Origin: Sphingomonas mali NBRC 15500 | GTDB lineage: Bacteria; Pseudomonadota; Alphaproteobacteria; Sphingomonadales; Sphingomonadaceae | Reading direction: 5' to 3' | Assembly (NCBI RefSeq): GCF_001598415.1 | Contig: NZ_BCYX01000011.1 | Span: 1 to 64,000 of the forward strand | Length of the DNA stretch: 64,000 nucleotides | In this document: positions 28,323 through 35,741 of the stretch, one piece after another | How the letters are laid out: each line of letters opens with the position of its first letter | Position numbering within the stretch: the first letter of the stretch is position 1 | The notes under the pieces: generated by a model | What the model was told of the DNA's origin: nothing | Databases searched by the model: none | Seen by the model: only the letters and a program-made list of their open reading frames with translations | Made by a program: the position numbers and the translations under genes

Positions 28323-28762
28323 CCGATCCCATTACGCTGACCGTCAGCCGCGAGATCGCGGCCTCGCCCGAGCGCGTGTTCGACGCCTGGCTCGATCCCG
28401 CGATCGCGCGGCGTTTCCTGTTCGCCACGCCCGACGGCGAGATGCTGACCTGCGAGATCGATGCGCGGGTTGGCGGGCGCGGGCTGATCGTCGAGCGGCG
28501 GCCGTCGGGCGATGCGCGCCACCGGCTGTTGTTCGAAGAGATCGACCGTCCGCGCCGCCTGGTCTTCCTGTTCGCCGCCGATCCGGCGGAGGAAGGGCAA
28601 TGGACTCGCGTGACGATCGAGATCGCACCCACCGCGGCCGGCGCGCGACTGACGCTTACTCATGAAATGGATCCGGCCTGGGCGGCGTATGAAGACCAGA
28701 CGCGGCACGGCTGGACGATGATCCTCGATACGCTGTCCGACACGATTGGAGACAAAGGATGA
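28319..28762 (+). CDS. SRPBCC (AHSA1-type) protein, first copy
   Basis: START-like hydrophobic-pocket protein, 147 aa. VSREIAASPERVFDAWLDPAIARRF is the AHSA1-family opening, and a long C-terminal helix (AAYEDQTRHGWTMILDTL) closes the cavity. No catalytic residues are recognisable. The start overlaps the VOC stop by 4 nt, and its own stop overlaps the second SRPBCC gene. Such proteins often bind small hydrophobic ligands. Confidence 0.88.
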   Translation: MTDPITLTVSREIAASPERVFDAWLDPAIARRFLFATPDGEMLTCEIDARVGGRGLIVERRPSGDARHRLLFEEIDRPRRLVFLFAADPAEEGQWTRVTIEIAPTAAGARLTLTHEMDPAWAAYEDQTRHGWTMILDTLSDTIGDKG

Positions 28763-29289
28763 CCGATATTCTCACCGCAACCGAGCTCCGCTTCGAGCGC
28801 CTCTTGCCCGCCCCGGTCGAGACGGTGTGGAAATACCTGACCGAGTCCGAGCTTCGCCAGCGCTGGTTCATGGGCGGGTCAATCGACGGCCGCGTCGGGG
28901 GCGATATCGAATTCGTGTTCGATCACGACCAATTGTCCGACGACGATATCCCCACGCCAGAGCGCTTCGCCGGCAATATCGGCCGCCGCTGGACCGAGAA
29001 GGTGGTGCGGTATGAGCCTCCGCACGCCATCGCCTATACGTTCGGCAGCGACGCCGACAGCATCGCCACGTTCGAACTGAAGGACGCGGGCGAGGGCAAA
29101 ACGTTGCTGACCCTAGTCCATAGCGGCATCAAGAATCGCGATCAGGCAGCTAATTTCGGCGGTGGCTGGACGTCGCATTTGGCGGTGCTTGAGGCGCGGC
29201 TCGAAGGGCGCGGCGTCCCGGATTTCTGGGCGCTGCACAGGGAAGCGGAGAATGACGTCAAGGCGGCGCTGGCCGGAGCCGAGGCCTGA
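28759..29289 (+). CDS. SRPBCC (AHSA1-type) protein, second copy
   Basis: START-like protein of 176 aa: FERLLPAPVETVWKYLTESELRQRW at the N-terminus, then VVRYEPPHAIAYTF and TLLTLVHSGIKNRDQ. It is distinct from the first copy, about 30 residues longer, with a C-terminal helix ending ENDVKAALAG. It is the last gene of the ArsR operon. Two different SRPBCC proteins plus a VOC protein under one ArsR repressor suggest a response to one compound class; this is inference. Confidence 0.88.
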   Translation: MTDILTATELRFERLLPAPVETVWKYLTESELRQRWFMGGSIDGRVGGDIEFVFDHDQLSDDDIPTPERFAGNIGRRWTEKVVRYEPPHAIAYTFGSDADSIATFELKDAGEGKTLLTLVHSGIKNRDQAANFGGGWTSHLAVLEARLEGRGVPDFWALHREAENDVKAALAGAEA

Positions 29290-29428
29290 ACTACCCCGGC
29301 GGTGGCCGCCGCGGTCCCCGCTCCAACCGGCACGCTGCCAATCAAAACGCTGCTTTTCCGCCCGGTCGGGCCTTCGAACGGTAACGTGCATGCTATAGGC
29401 CCGCGCTCCAGCGATAATGGAGGCGGGA

Positions 29429-30637
29429 ATGGCGCGAGAGGTTCGGTTCGAGAATAAAGCGGGCGTGCCACTCGCGGGATCGCTCGAACTGCCGCCGGGG
29501 CGCGTCCGCTCCATCGCCCTGTTCGCGCATTGCTTCACCTGCACCCAGGCGAGCCATGGCGCGCGGCGCGTCAGCACCGCACTGGCAGCGCAAGGCATCG
29601 CAACCCTGCGGTTCGACTTTACGGGACTCGGCAAGAGCGGCGGCGACTTCGCCGACAGCCATTTCGGCGCCAATATCGACGACCTCGTCGCCGCGGCGGC
29701 GCATCTCGAGGCGACGATCGGCGCGCCGTCGATCCTGATCGGCCATTCGCTGGGCGGCGCGGCGGTGATCGCCGCGGCGGCGCATATCCCCTCGTCGCGC
29801 GCCGTGGTCACGATCGGCGCGCCGTTCGACCCGGCGCATGCGCTGCATCATATCAGCGCGGAGGACGCGGCGCGGATCGAGGCGGAAGGAGTCGGGACGG
29901 TCGCGATCGGCGGACGTCCGTTCCGCGTCGGGCGCGACTTTCTCGACGCCGCCAAGGGACAGGATCAGGCAACGCGGCTGGCGCACCTCAAAAAGGCGCT
30001 GCTGGTTCTCCACGCCCCGACCGACGAGGTCGTCGGGATAGAGAATGCCAAGGCGATCTACGACGCCGCCAAACATCCCAAGAGTTTCGTCGCGCTCGAC
30101 GGCGCCGATCATCTGCTGACCGATGCCGAGCGCGCATCCTATGCCGCGTCGATCATCGCCGCCTGGGTCGAGCCCTTTCTGCTGCCCGCCAAGTCGCCCG
30201 ACATGTTGCCCGAAGGCTGCGTCCGCGTCGGCTCGGGCGAAGGGACGTTCGTCCAGCTGGTCGACGCGTCGGGGCACTCGTTCCTGGCGGACGAACCGCT
30301 GCGATCGGGCGGCAGCGACCTCGGCCCCACGCCCTATGACCTGCTGCTCGCGGCGCTCGGCACGTGTACCGCCATGACGATCGAGCTCGTCGCGCGCGCC
30401 GAGGGCATCCCGGCCGAAGGCGTCGAGGTGCTGCTCCGCCACGAACGCCGTCATGCCGACGATTGCGCCGCCGCGGCGGGCGGGCGGCCGCGGCTGGAGG
30501 TCCTCCATCGCGACATCCGGCTGGAGGGCAACCTCACCCAGGAACAGCGCGACCGCCTGTTGGTGATCGCCAACAAATGCCCGGTGCATCGAACGTTGGA
30601 AAGCGGCCCGGCCGTAGAGACGAAGCTGGTGGATTGA
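29429..30637 (+). CDS. Fused alpha/beta hydrolase and OsmC-like protein
   Basis: A 402-aa fusion. Residues about 1-255 are an alpha/beta hydrolase with nucleophile elbow GHSLGGAAV, a catalytic-type D in HAPTDEVVG, and H in DGADHLL. Residues about 265-402 are an OsmC/Ohr domain with LGTCTAMTIELVARAEG, containing one redox Cys, and NKCPVHRTLES near the end containing the second. OsmC domains reduce organic hydroperoxides. This bifunctional arrangement occurs in several proteobacteria. ATG 29429 is preferred to 29417 because GGAGGCGGGA directly precedes it. It stands alone after the ArsR operon. Confidence 0.92.
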   Translation: MAREVRFENKAGVPLAGSLELPPGRVRSIALFAHCFTCTQASHGARRVSTALAAQGIATLRFDFTGLGKSGGDFADSHFGANIDDLVAAAAHLEATIGAPSILIGHSLGGAAVIAAAAHIPSSRAVVTIGAPFDPAHALHHISAEDAARIEAEGVGTVAIGGRPFRVGRDFLDAAKGQDQATRLAHLKKALLVLHAPTDEVVGIENAKAIYDAAKHPKSFVALDGADHLLTDAERASYAASIIAAWVEPFLLPAKSPDMLPEGCVRVGSGEGTFVQLVDASGHSFLADEPLRSGGSDLGPTPYDLLLAALGTCTAMTIELVARAEGIPAEGVEVLLRHERRHADDCAAAAGGRPRLEVLHRDIRLEGNLTQEQRDRLLVIANKCPVHRTLESGPAVETKLVD

Positions 30638-30750
30638 ATCCTCCCCAGGCTAGGGCGGGGCGCCGGCGCGGACCAGAGGTGGCAATGCCGCGGCGGCCGG
30701 TCGCGAAATACGGTGCCGACAAGCCGAAAGCGACCCGCTAGAGGGGGGCG

Positions 30751-31653
30751 ATGACCGTCCTCAAACTCGGCACGCGAGGATCGCCGCTCGCGCTGGTCCA
30801 AGCCAATATGGTGAAGGATGCGCTGGCGGCGGCGCACGATATCGCCTGTGAGATTCACATTATCCGCACTACCGGCGACCGCGTCCAGGATCGCGCGCTG
30901 GCCGAGATCGGCGGCAAGGCCTTGTGGACCAAGGAGCTCGATCGCGCGTTGCTCGACGGCGAGATCGATCTTGCCGTCCATTCGATGAAGGACGTCGAGA
31001 CGATCCGGCCCGACAGCATCGTCATCGCGGCGATGCTGAAGCGCGCCGATGTCCGCGACCGGCTGGTCGGTGCCGACAGCCTCGCCGCGATCCGCGAACA
31101 TGGCGTGGTCGGCACGAGCAGCCCGCGGCGGCGCGCCCAGGTGCTGCGCGCGCGGCCCGATGTGTCGGTGGTGCTGTTCCGCGGCAATGTCGATACGCGG
31201 CTGGCCAAGCTCGCGGCGGGCGAGGCTGATGCCACGTTGCTCGCGGCGGCGGGGCTCGACCGCCTGGGACGCGACGATATCGGCACCGCCCTGGCGGTCG
31301 AGGAGATGCTGCCGGCCCCGGCGCAAGGTGCGGTCGGGATCGAATGCCGCGCCGATGACGCCATGACGGCGGCCTTGCTCGCGGCGCTCGATCATCAGGC
31401 GACCAGCCGCGCGGTGCGCTCGGAACGCGCGTTCCTCGCGGCGCTCGATGCGACCTGCCACTCGCCGATCGCCGCCCTGGCGACGATCGCGGACGATGTT
31501 GTGACGTTGCGCGCCGAATTGCTGTCCGAGGATGGCGGCGAGCATGTCGCCGGCGATGCCTCGGGGCCGGATGGCGAGACACTGGCGCGCGACCTCGCAA
31601 GCGCGCTGTTCGAGCGGGCGACGCCGGCGATTCGCGCGGGGTTCGGCGGATGA
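30751..31653 (+). CDS. hemC: Hydroxymethylbilane synthase (porphobilinogen deaminase)
   Basis: Haem-pathway enzyme of 300 aa that polymerises four porphobilinogens. LGTRGSPLALVQANMV opens the protein, KELDRALLDGEIDLAVHSMKDV carries the catalytic Asp region, and the cofactor-bearing Cys is in DATCHSPIAAL (about 233). Its stop overlaps the hemD start (ATGA). The 30638-30750 gap shows no convincing gene, only a short GC-rich stretch. Confidence 0.98.
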   Translation: MTVLKLGTRGSPLALVQANMVKDALAAAHDIACEIHIIRTTGDRVQDRALAEIGGKALWTKELDRALLDGEIDLAVHSMKDVETIRPDSIVIAAMLKRADVRDRLVGADSLAAIREHGVVGTSSPRRRAQVLRARPDVSVVLFRGNVDTRLAKLAAGEADATLLAAAGLDRLGRDDIGTALAVEEMLPAPAQGAVGIECRADDAMTAALLAALDHQATSRAVRSERAFLAALDATCHSPIAALATIADDVVTLRAELLSEDGGEHVAGDASGPDGETLARDLASALFERATPAIRAGFGG

Positions 31654-32324
31654 GCCGCGCCATCGCGGTGCTGCGCCCCGAGCCTGGCAACGCCGCGACC
31701 GCCGCCGCGATCGAGGCGCTGGGGCTGACCGCGATCCGGCTGCCCTTGTTCGAGGTCCACGCGATCGACTGGACGCCGCCCGACGTCACGCGATTCGATG
31801 CGCTATTGCTGACCAGCGCCAATGCGCCGCGGCATGCCGGGCCGACGCTTGCCGTTCTCCGGGGACTGCCCGTCCATGCCGTCGGCGACGCCACCGCTGC
31901 CGCGGCACGCGATGCGGGGTTGGAAGTGGTCGCGGTCGGTGATCGCGACGCAACGACATTGGTCGCCGCCGCCGCGGCAAGCGGCGTGCGGCGTGGCTTG
32001 CTGCTTGGTGGCCGCGACCGCGCCCTGGCGAGTCATCCGATCATCGCCGAGGCGATCGCGGTCTATGCCAGCGACCCGGTTGCCGTTCCGATCGAGGCGC
32101 TCGACCAGCTCGCGGGATCGGTCGTCCTGCTCCATTCGGCCCGCGCGGCGCGCCGCGTCGCCGACCTGATCGATCGCGCCGGGATCGATCGCCGGACGGT
32201 GCGGCTGGCGGCGATCAGCGCGGCGACCGCCGATGCCGCGGGCGGTGACTGGGAACACGTCGCGGCCGCCGCCACCCCTGACGATGCCGCACTGACTGCG
32301 CTTGCGCGCGCGCTGGCCGATTGA
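31650..32324 (+). CDS. hemD: Uroporphyrinogen-III synthase
   Basis: Haem-pathway enzyme of 224 aa that closes and inverts ring D of hydroxymethylbilane. Sequence conservation in this family is low; support comes from the N-terminal VLRPEPGNAATAAAIEALG, the LLTSANAPRHA segment, GDATAAAARDAGLEV, and the 4-nt overlap with hemC. Length is slightly short of the usual 240-260 aa. It is followed 31 bp later by a mitofilin-like membrane protein, the usual alphaproteobacterial order. Confidence 0.9.
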   Translation: MSRAIAVLRPEPGNAATAAAIEALGLTAIRLPLFEVHAIDWTPPDVTRFDALLLTSANAPRHAGPTLAVLRGLPVHAVGDATAAAARDAGLEVVAVGDRDATTLVAAAAASGVRRGLLLGGRDRALASHPIIAEAIAVYASDPVAVPIEALDQLAGSVVLLHSARAARRVADLIDRAGIDRRTVRLAAISAATADAAGGDWEHVAAAATPDDAALTALARALAD

Positions 32325-32355
32325 CCGCCCACGCGGCGCGGCGGATAAGGACGCC

Positions 32356-33183
32356 ATGAACGACATAGCGCCGAGCCCCCCGCAGCCCGCCCGGCAACTG
32401 ACCCTGACGGCGACCGTCGGAATCGCACTCGCCACCTTCGTCGTCGGGCTGCTGATCGCCGGCCTGGTCGTCTGGCGGATGATCCCCGCGCAACCCGTGC
32501 CCGAGCCGCAAGCGGCGGCGCCCGCTACCAAGGTCATCGTCGCGCCGCCGGTGGCGAGCGACCCCGCCTCGCTCTCGGCGCGTCAGCAGATGCTCGCCGC
32601 CGAACTCGCCGCGCTCGAGCAGCGCACCGCCGCAGTGACGGGGGAAGCCGCCAATTCCTATGGCAATGCGACGCGCGCCGAAGGGATGATGATCGCGTTC
32701 GCCGCGCGCCGCGCGATCGATCGCGGATCGTCTCTCGGCTATATCGAACAGCAATTGCGAGACCGGTTCGGCACCACGCGCCCCAATGAGGTTGCCGCGA
32801 TCATCGATGCCGGGCGCAACCCGATCACGGTAGAGGATCTGCGGCTCGGCCTCGACCAGATCGGATCGCAGCTGGCCTTGGGGCCGGCGGGCGACGGCTG
32901 GGGCGGGTCGTTCGTCCGCATGCTCGGCAGCCTGGTGGTGATCCACCCGCGCAACGCGCCGTCGCCGGTGCCCGGCGAGCGGCTGGCGCGGATCCGCCGG
33001 TTCCTCGCCCTGGGACAAGTCGAGGCCGCGGTCGAGGAAGTGAAGCGCCTGCCCGGCGCCGCGCAATCCAAAGCCTGGCTCGATGGCGCGCAGCGCTATA
33101 TCGCGACTCGCCAGGCGCTCGACACGCTGGAAGCCGCGGCGCTGCAAGGCAACGCCGCTGCACCGGCACCGGCCCGACGGTAG
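32356..33183 (+). CDS. Mitofilin-like/HemX-type inner membrane protein
   Basis: Protein of 275 aa with one transmembrane helix (about 17-41), then a Pro/Ala linker, a helical segment rich in Ala, Glu and Gln (about 68-90), and a C-terminal helical domain. This is the alphaproteobacterial mitofilin-like protein that commonly follows hemCD. AAGGA precedes the ATG at 32356; the longer frame to 32302 overlaps hemD. It may organise the inner membrane or support haem synthesis, which is inference. Confidence 0.8.
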   Translation: MNDIAPSPPQPARQLTLTATVGIALATFVVGLLIAGLVVWRMIPAQPVPEPQAAAPATKVIVAPPVASDPASLSARQQMLAAELAALEQRTAAVTGEAANSYGNATRAEGMMIAFAARRAIDRGSSLGYIEQQLRDRFGTTRPNEVAAIIDAGRNPITVEDLRLGLDQIGSQLALGPAGDGWGGSFVRMLGSLVVIHPRNAPSPVPGERLARIRRFLALGQVEAAVEEVKRLPGAAQSKAWLDGAQRYIATRQALDTLEAAALQGNAAAPAPARR

Positions 33184-33197
33184 CGATCTGCCTCTTT

Positions 33198-33222
33198 GTC
33201 ATCCCGCTCTCGCGGGGGCGAC
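33198..33222. repeat. Single arm of a GTCAT-CCGC repeat
   Basis: GTCATCCCGC-TCTC-GCGGGGGCGAC is a small palindrome of the same type as the arms at 4446-4556, but without a partner arm nearby. The surrounding 33184-33300 gap otherwise shows nothing. It may be a decayed or solitary repeat. Confidence 0.5.
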
Positions 33223-33300
33223 GGCTTGGAGGGCAGATACTTGCCCCTAGATTCATAAAAGCGGTCAGGCTGGAAGCGCCCAATAGCGGACTGGCCGGAG

Positions 33301-33897
33301 ATGGTGCATCAAGCTGAGATGAGGCTCGCTGATCTCGGTTCTTTCCTGATGCTATGCTTCGTCGCAGGCGCTCCTAGCGTTGCCGCGACGGTCGAACAAA
33401 GCCGGAGTTTCGGCACTGTCGCTCTGATTGAGGAGGTTCGCACCCGCGAACCGGACGAGCCTTTGATCATGCATGTTGCGACAGAGTGGACAAAACTTCA
33501 TCTTCGGTGGCGATCGCGAGACGGTAGCCTGACAGTAAATCTTACCGATGATGGAGGTATGCTCGAGATCGATGTTAAGACGGAGTCTGAGTGCTTTCTT
33601 TCCGCACCTTACCAGAGGTTTCGCACCGGTGGCGAGCCTGCTCTATGGCAAGCTATGACTACGGCCGCCCGTGATTTGCTTCGCGCTTGCCCACGCGTCA
33701 AACGCACGGCGGCGCTCTCCTATCTTCGTGAGTTCGGGCAAGCAGCGAACGATTTCCAAACAGGCGTAGCAGCCATGAAGAGCCGCTCAATCCTGTTGTT
33801 TGGCAAAACTCTCAAGCGGTGCCGCCCTCAATCGGTGACGCGACAGCCAATGATAATCACCGATCCGTTCGCCAGCAGATGCGATGGTCGCTGGTGA
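33301..33897 (+). CDS. Hypothetical exported protein, lower GC
   Basis: Unrecognised 198-aa protein. The first ATG (33301) has GGAG directly adjacent; a second at 33319 (MRLADLGSFLML) would give a cleaner signal peptide ending PSVAA. The mature region has no membrane helix and three cysteines, one of them in SECFLSAP, and ends RCDGRW. Base composition and codon use are clearly less GC-rich than hemCD on one side and DUF72 on the other, so transfer is possible. No family motif was recognised. Confidence 0.65.
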   Translation: MVHQAEMRLADLGSFLMLCFVAGAPSVAATVEQSRSFGTVALIEEVRTREPDEPLIMHVATEWTKLHLRWRSRDGSLTVNLTDDGGMLEIDVKTESECFLSAPYQRFRTGGEPALWQAMTTAARDLLRACPRVKRTAALSYLREFGQAANDFQTGVAAMKSRSILLFGKTLKRCRPQSVTRQPMIITDPFASRCDGRW

Positions 33898-33957
33898 TGC
33901 TCTAAGCGTCCGCTTTCCACCCATTCTCGGACACGCCCCGTTTTATGCATTCGCGAC

Positions 33958-34743
33958 CTAAATCCGCGCGATCAACGCCTGCGCGGCCGCCGGTGCGCGG
34001 ACTTTGGCGCCGTTGATCATGAAGATGAAGGTGTCGCGCGGCTTCTTTGGCGCCGGGTCGGCGACATAGGGCAGGCCCTTCGGCGATCCGCCCGCCGCCC
34101 AATCCTTCGCCACCGCCGCCCAATGGTCGAGTGCGTCGGCAGAATAGCCCTGCGGTTCCTCTTCGACCGCATTTTCCAGCCGGGCATAGACGAAGTCGCC
34201 GGTCACATCGGCGATCGCCGGATAATCGGCCGATTCGGCGTAGACGATCGCGACGCCAGCCGCGCGGCACAAGGCGACGAACTCGGGGACGTGGAAACTG
34301 TCGTGCCGGACCTGCACCGCGTGGCGTAGTGCCACGCCGTCATGGCTCGCCGGCAGCAGCTTTAGGAACGCGCCGAAATCGTCCGCGTCGAACTTCTTGG
34401 TCGCCATGAACTGCCACAGGATCGGACCGAGCTTGGGACCGAGCTCGACGATCCCCTGGCCGACGAACCGCGCGATCGATTCGCCGCCCTCGGCCAGCAC
34501 CTTGCGATTGGTGCAGAAGCGCGATGCCTTGACCGTGAAGACGAAGTCGTCTGGCACGACTTCCGCCCAGCCGGCGAAGGTCGCCGGCTTGAATCCCGAA
34601 TAATAGGTGCCGTTGATCTCGATCGCGGTGAGTTGGCGCGAGGCATATTCGAGCTCGCGCTTTTGCGGCCATTTGTCGGGAAAGAAGGTCCCGCGCCACG
34701 GCTCGTAGGTCCAGCCGCCGATTCCGATTCGTATCCTCGCCAT
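33958..34743 (-). CDS. DUF72 domain protein
   Basis: TIM-barrel-like DUF72 protein, about 261 aa. The opening IRIGIGGWTYEPWRGTFFP and EINGTYY at about residue 42 are diagnostic, as are SRFCTNRKVL and the closing IFMINGAKVRAP. Biochemical function of the family is not established. ATG 34743 is chosen over an upstream TTG. The KTSC gene lies 17 bp upstream on the same strand and may be co-transcribed. Confidence 0.92.
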   Translation of the reverse strand: MARIRIGIGGWTYEPWRGTFFPDKWPQKRELEYASRQLTAIEINGTYYSGFKPATFAGWAEVVPDDFVFTVKASRFCTNRKVLAEGGESIARFVGQGIVELGPKLGPILWQFMATKKFDADDFGAFLKLLPASHDGVALRHAVQVRHDSFHVPEFVALCRAAGVAIVYAESADYPAIADVTGDFVYARLENAVEEEPQGYSADALDHWAAVAKDWAAGGSPKGLPYVADPAPKKPRDTFIFMINGAKVRAPAAAQALIARI

Positions 34744-34760
34744 GGGCGTAACGATAACGG

Positions 34761-34955
34761 TCAACGCCGCACGAAGCGATAGCGGTCGCGGATGCGGCGG
34801 TTGAAGAACCCGCCCTTGGAGGTCGCGCGGCGCATCGCCTCGGCGACGCGTTCTGGGACGTCGAGATACGAATAGAGCCGCCCGCTGACGAAGCGGATGT
34901 CGAGCCGGTGCGCGGCTTCATCATAGTCAAAGGAGCGTATCACGCTGGACGGCAT
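34761..34955 (-). CDS. KTSC domain protein
   Basis: A 64-aa protein consisting of a KTSC domain: SSVIRSFDYDEAAHRLDIRF, SGRLYSYLDVP and SKGGFFNRRIRDRYRF. The domain is named after conserved Lys, Thr, Ser and Cys in relatives; here GGFFN aligns with the usual S/GxYFN end. It is suspected to bind nucleic acid, without proof. It runs divergently from virB2 with 165 bp between. Confidence 0.85.
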   Translation of the reverse strand: MPSSVIRSFDYDEAAHRLDIRFVSGRLYSYLDVPERVAEAMRRATSKGGFFNRRIRDRYRFVRR

Positions 34956-34980
34956 GGCTTTTCAACGCATTGCCCGCGAT

Positions 34981-35021
34981 TCGCGTTTCATGAGGGGAAG
35001 GGCGCGCCGCTTGAAACGCGA
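34981..35021. promoter_or_regulatory. Inverted repeat upstream of the virB operon
   Basis: TCGCGTTTCA (34981-34990) and its perfect inverse TGAAACGCGA (35012-35021) lie 31 bp apart centre to centre, three helical turns, in the divergent KTSC/virB2 gap. It could be an operator for the virB operon. A clear -35/-10 pair is not visible. Confidence 0.35.
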
Positions 35022-35120
35022 TGCGCGCTGGTGCACACCCGCGACTCGGGTGCGGGGGGCGCCTGTCGCCGCACGTCCGCGGCTTCACGCGCCACCAACC
35101 CGGCAGGCGAGGGGTAAGGC

Positions 35121-35450
35121 GTGTTGCGTTTGATGAAGTCCCGGATTGCACCGTTGCTGGCCGCGCTGGCCGGCATGATCAATGCCAGCGTCGCGTACGC
35201 ACAGGATTCGCTCAACGACCCCGCCGGGTCGGGCGTGTTGGTGTCCGCGGTGCGCTGGCTGCAGGGCACGTTGCTCGGCACGGTCGCCACCGTCGTCGCG
35301 ATCATCGCGGTCGCCGCGGTCGGGTTCATGATGCTGACGGGGCGGATCAACTGGCGCTACGGCGCGACCGTCATCGTCGGCTGCTTCATCCTGTTCGGCG
35401 CCGCCTCGATCGTCGCGGGAATCCAGTCCACCGCCACCCTGGGCAATTGA
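35121..35450 (+). CDS. virB2: VirB2-type pilin/TrbC family protein
   Basis: Major-pilin-like subunit of a type IV secretion system, 109 aa. A signal-type N-terminus ending SVAYA is followed by two hydrophobic segments (about 44-68 and 78-98) separated by a short loop TGRINWRYG, the TrbC/VirB2 layout. GTG 35121 has GAGGGG 6 nt upstream; an ATG at 35133 is the alternative. It is the first gene of an eight-gene operon. No virB1 transglycosylase precedes it. Confidence 0.9.
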   Translation: MLRLMKSRIAPLLAALAGMINASVAYAQDSLNDPAGSGVLVSAVRWLQGTLLGTVATVVAIIAVAAVGFMMLTGRINWRYGATVIVGCFILFGAASIVAGIQSTATLGN

Positions 35451-35453
35451 GCC

Positions 35454-35741
35454 ATGGCCGAGGGGCTCGATCGCGATCCCTTGTTCGTCGCGTTGACGCG
35501 GCCGCAGATGTTTGCGGGCGTGACCTATAGCTATTTCGTCGTCAACGGCGTGGTCGCGACCGAATTGTTCCTGATCTTCCATTCGATCTGGGTGCTGGCA
35601 GCCGCCGCGCTCATCCATGTCGTCGGCATGATCCTGTGCGTGCGCGAGCCGCGCTTTTTCGACTTGTGGCTGGCCAAGGTCAGCCGCTGTCCGCGCGTGC
35701 GCAATTATTCGATCTGGCGATGCAACTCCTACCGCCCCTGA
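35454..35741 (+). CDS. virB3: VirB3-type inner membrane protein
   Basis: Protein of 95 aa: DPLFVALTRPQMFAGVTY is the VirB3 signature, followed by a hydrophobic hairpin (about 22-60) and REPRFFDLWLAK. VirB3 works with VirB4 in pilus assembly. It begins 3 bp after the virB2 stop. The last 22 nt overlap virB4, so the tail CNSYRP is shared DNA. Confidence 0.93.
   Translation: MAEGLDRDPLFVALTRPQMFAGVTYSYFVVNGVVATELFLIFHSIWVLAAAALIHVVGMILCVREPRFFDLWLAKVSRCPRVRNYSIWRCNSYRP

Noticed and set aside
33958..33990. Link between the lower-GC hypothetical at 33301 and the T4SS
   Set aside because: DUF72 and KTSC genes, transcribed the other way, separate them; no shared motif was found.
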